NCBI RefSeq assembly: GCF_025630775.1
Contig: NZ_JAOSZE010000060.1
Span: 1 to 51,843 of the forward strand
Origin: Actinoplanes sp. KI2
Lineage (GTDB): Bacteria > Actinomycetota > Actinomycetes > Mycobacteriales > Micromonosporaceae
Direction: 5' to 3'
Length of the DNA stretch: 51,843 bases
The notes below the pieces were generated by a model. That model was not told the DNA's origin, ran no database searches, and saw only the letters and a list, made by a program, of their open reading frames with translations. The position numbers and the translations under genes are program-made. Of this stretch, positions 49,791 to 51,843 are shown one piece after another; the stretch's first letter is position 1, and each line of letters starts with the position of its first letter.

Positions 49791-50984
49791 TCAGCGCTCC
49801 GCGGCCAGTTGCGGCACGGCGCTACGCGTCGGGGGATCGGCGGGTCGGAGGCGGGCTGCCAGGCGGGGCTCTATCAGGAAGGTGGCCAGGCCGCCGGCGG
49901 CGATGGCGGTCGCCAGCAGGGCCGACTCGCGCAGGAAGCTGGTCAGCATGAGGCTGCCGATCAGGGCACCGACGGTGATGCCGACGTTGAACGCCGTGGA
50001 CGTGCCGGCCGCGGCCATGTCGGTGCTGCCGGGCGCTACCTGCAACACGCGGGTGCCGAGCACGGTCACCATGCCGGACAGCGCGGTGCTCGCGGCAGCG
50101 ATGGCGGCGATGGCGAGCGGCGGGTCGGCGGAGAACGCGTACAGGGCGGCCAGCGCGGCGGTCTCCAACGCGGTGAGTGCCACCAGGGCGTGCCAGGTCC
50201 GGCGCTCCGCGACGAAGCCGGCGGCCGTCGCGCCGGCCAGCCCGGCGATGCCGCGGATCAGCAGGATCGGGCTGATCGACGCGTCGCGGACACCGGTGAC
50301 TCCGGTGAGGAACGGGGTGATGACAGTGATCGCGATGAACGCGCCGGTCACCGTGACGGCGACGGCGACCACCAGGGTGCGATAGCGGGTGCGGTCGGGG
50401 GCAGTGCCGCGGTCGGCATGGCGGGAGCCCGGTGGCGCCGACGGCATCAGGGTGATGATCACGGTGGCGATGGCCAGGCCGACCACGGACAGCGCCAGGA
50501 AGGGGACGCGCCAGCCGGCCTGCTGGCCGAGCCAGGTGCCGGCCGGAACGCCCAGTAGCGGGCCGGCGGAACTGCCGGCATACAGCACCGCGATAGCGCG
50601 CCCGCGGGACTGCAGGGCAAAGAGCGACGCCGCGGCCGGGGTGACGACCGCCCAGAAGACCGCCTGACTGAGTGCGGCGAGGACGCGGCCGGCCAGCAGG
50701 GTGGGATAGGCGGGGGCGAGCGCCGAGATGGTGGTGGCGACGGCTGCCGTGAGGATGAGCGTGGCGAGCAGGCGGCGGCGTGACCAGCGGTGGGTGAGGC
50801 GGGTCAGCGGGATCGTGGCGATGACGACCACCAAGCCGTACGCCGTGACCAGCAGGCCGACCGAGGAATCGGTGACCTGGACACCGTCGGCGATCTGTGG
50901 CAGGAGCCCGATGGGCAGGGTCTCGACGGTGACGTAGAAGAACGTGGAGACCGCGAGGGCCGTCAGGACGATTCGTTCTCGCAT
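49791..50984 (-). CDS. MFS exporter (DHA1/sugar-efflux type)
   Basis: A 397-residue major facilitator with twelve hydrophobic segments. It shows the 12-TM DHA1 opening (TFFYVTVETLPIGLLPQIADGVQV), motif A TRLTHRWSRRRLL and motif C GSSAGPLLGVPAGTWLG. These exporters move drugs, arabinose-like sugars or lipids. It is divergent from a CGNR-type regulator with an inverted repeat in the shared promoter, so it is probably that regulator's target. Start ATG 50984 has GGAGGAAGC before it. Confidence 0.9.
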   Translation of the reverse strand: MRERIVLTALAVSTFFYVTVETLPIGLLPQIADGVQVTDSSVGLLVTAYGLVVVIATIPLTRLTHRWSRRRLLATLILTAAVATTISALAPAYPTLLAGRVLAALSQAVFWAVVTPAAASLFALQSRGRAIAVLYAGSSAGPLLGVPAGTWLGQQAGWRVPFLALSVVGLAIATVIITLMPSAPPGSRHADRGTAPDRTRYRTLVVAVAVTVTGAFIAITVITPFLTGVTGVRDASISPILLIRGIAGLAGATAAGFVAERRTWHALVALTALETAALAALYAFSADPPLAIAAIAAASTALSGMVTVLGTRVLQVAPGSTDMAAAGTSTAFNVGITVGALIGSLMLTSFLRESALLATAIAAGGLATFLIEPRLAARLRPADPPTRSAVPQLAAER

Positions 50985-51006
50985 GCTTCCTCCTTGCCGT
51001 CATTTT

Positions 51007-51034
51007 GGTGGTAGCCACGATGGACGCTACCACC
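51007..51034. promoter_or_regulatory. Inverted repeat in the divergent MFS/regulator promoter
   Basis: GGTGGTAGC (51007-51015) and GCTACCACC (51026-51034) form a perfect 9-bp inverted repeat with a 10-bp spacer, 23 bp from the MFS start. A third related half-site, ATGGTGG, is at 51045. Candidate operator of the CGNR-type protein. Confidence 0.65.
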
Positions 51035-51055
51035 GTTCTTCGTTATGGTGGAAGC

Positions 51056-51652
51056 ATGGAACGGCGGAACGCGGACTGGACGAACCCGGACTGGCGGTTC
51101 GTGGGCGGGCACCGGGCGCTCGACCTGGCTAATTCGGTGGCGCCGCGCCCGCCGGGGCCGGTGGAGCGTGACTATCTGTCCGATCCGGACGCCCTGCTGG
51201 AGTGGGCAGAGCGCGCCGAGATCGTCGACGCGGCCGAGGCTGAGAGGGTCTCGCGAGCGTGGCGGCCGGAGTTTGTCTTCGCCGAGGTGCTCGAGTTGCG
51301 GGCGATGGTCGACGACGTGCTGGCCGGGCGGCGGCTCGATGAGCTCGGCCGGCGCTGGGCCGAGGCGATGGGGCGGGCCGAGCTGGTGCCGGGCGACAGC
51401 GGGGCGGCCACGCTGGTGGTCGGGGCCGATCCCGGGATGATGATCGGCGACCGGCTGGCCGACGCGATGGTCGACCTGGTGCGTAATGTCGACCTGAGCC
51501 GCCTTCGGGAGTGCCCGGTGCCGGAGGGCGGGTGCGGGTGGCTGTTCCTCGACCGCAGCCGGAATCAGTCCCGCAAATGGTGCACGATGGACGATTGCGG
51601 CACACACGCGAAGTCCAAACGCTTGACCGAACGCCGCCGCGCAAGCCGCTGA
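51056..51652 (+). CDS. ABATE-domain/CGNR zinc-finger regulator
   Basis: A 198-residue protein with an N-terminal ABATE (RNA polymerase-associated, stress-linked) domain (WRFVGGHRALDLANSVAPR, about 13-110) and a C-terminal CGNR-type zinc finger: Cys153, Cys160, Cys176, Cys181. The CGNR signature itself reads CGTH (CTMDDCGTHAKSKR), a small deviation. These proteins are probable transcription factors. ATG 51056 is chosen; ATG 51005 would read across the operator. Divergent from the MFS exporter. Confidence 0.85.
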   Translation: MERRNADWTNPDWRFVGGHRALDLANSVAPRPPGPVERDYLSDPDALLEWAERAEIVDAAEAERVSRAWRPEFVFAEVLELRAMVDDVLAGRRLDELGRRWAEAMGRAELVPGDSGAATLVVGADPGMMIGDRLADAMVDLVRNVDLSRLRECPVPEGGCGWLFLDRSRNQSRKWCTMDDCGTHAKSKRLTERRRASR

Positions 51653-51657
51653 CCAGG

Positions 51658-51843
51658 ACGGCCGCGGTGCGGGGACGGCCGCGGTGCGGGGACGGCCGCG
51701 GTGCGGGGGCGGCCGTGGTGCGGGGGCGGCCGTGGTGCGGGGGCGGCCGTGGTGCGGGGGCGGCCGTGGTGCGGGGGCGGCCGCGGTGCGGGGACGGCCG
51801 TGGTGCGGGGACGGCCGTGGTGCGGGGACGGCCGTGGTGCGGG
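51658..51843. repeat. 17-bp tandem repeat at the right edge
   Basis: About eleven units of ACGGCCGYGGTGCGGGG (A or G at position 1) run from 51658 off the window, starting 5 bp past the regulator's stop (51652). Only two positions vary, again in runs. Total length unknown. Confidence 0.93.

Overview
The window reads as chromosomal DNA of a high-GC (roughly 70%) filamentous actinomycete. Several things fit Micromonosporaceae or an Actinoplanes-like genus: long secreted CBM2-tailed polysaccharide-degrading enzymes, CebR-type operators, YtrA/PadR-type ABC operons, MMPL and LCP proteins, a GC-rich codon pattern and frequent GTG starts. The genus is an inference. No phage, insertion sequence, integrase, CRISPR array, tRNA or rRNA gene was found.

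Layout. 1-2055: end of a nickel-pincer cofactor operon (larE-larB-larC, minus strand). 2074-7940: a GH15 glucoamylase/trehalase-like enzyme, an OsmC peroxidase-like protein and a carbohydrate ABC importer (binding protein and two permeases, no ATPase). 8070-9434: UDP-glucose dehydrogenase. 9637-20087: a plant-cell-wall island on the plus strand. It has a CebR-box-controlled GH74 xyloglucanase and an AA10 LPMO, both with CBM2, then a four-gene operon of CE4 deacetylase, SGNH esterase, GH115 alpha-glucuronidase and a second SGNH esterase. A second CebR box at 49501 controls a CBM2-CE3 acetylxylan esterase 30 kb away. 20134-24275: LCP cell-wall ligase, YciO/Sua5-family protein, MFS exporter and its MarR regulator. 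24444-28258: aldehyde dehydrogenase and a GntR-ABC operon. 28427-31051: orphan sugar-binding lipoprotein, AlaX, SmpB and a small protein. 31252-36135: MMPL transporter, then a zinc alcohol dehydrogenase, amidohydrolase and DUF59 trio that looks like the accessory part of a Prm/Mim-type propane monooxygenase cluster without the monooxygenase. 36175-40368: GT39-like membrane protein, ABM monooxygenase, IclR regulator, diguanylate cyclase. 40424-43218: PadR-membrane protein-ABC operon. 43187-47035: degenerate PAP2-like protein, divergent two-component system, RS-repeat membrane protein, lipoprotein. 47645-51843: small unknown protein, CBM2-CE3 esterase, MFS exporter and a divergent CGNR-type regulator.

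The most unusual property is structural. At least nine tandem-repeat arrays (periods 16, 17, 18, 21, 30, 37, 42, about 45 and one irregular) lie in this 52 kb. Most sit exactly at the 3' end of a gene, and in five clear cases every unit carries a copy of that gene's stop codon. In two operon junctions the repeats multiply the overlapping stop/start and ribosome-binding region. These stop-anchored duplications are the best candidate here for something undescribed.
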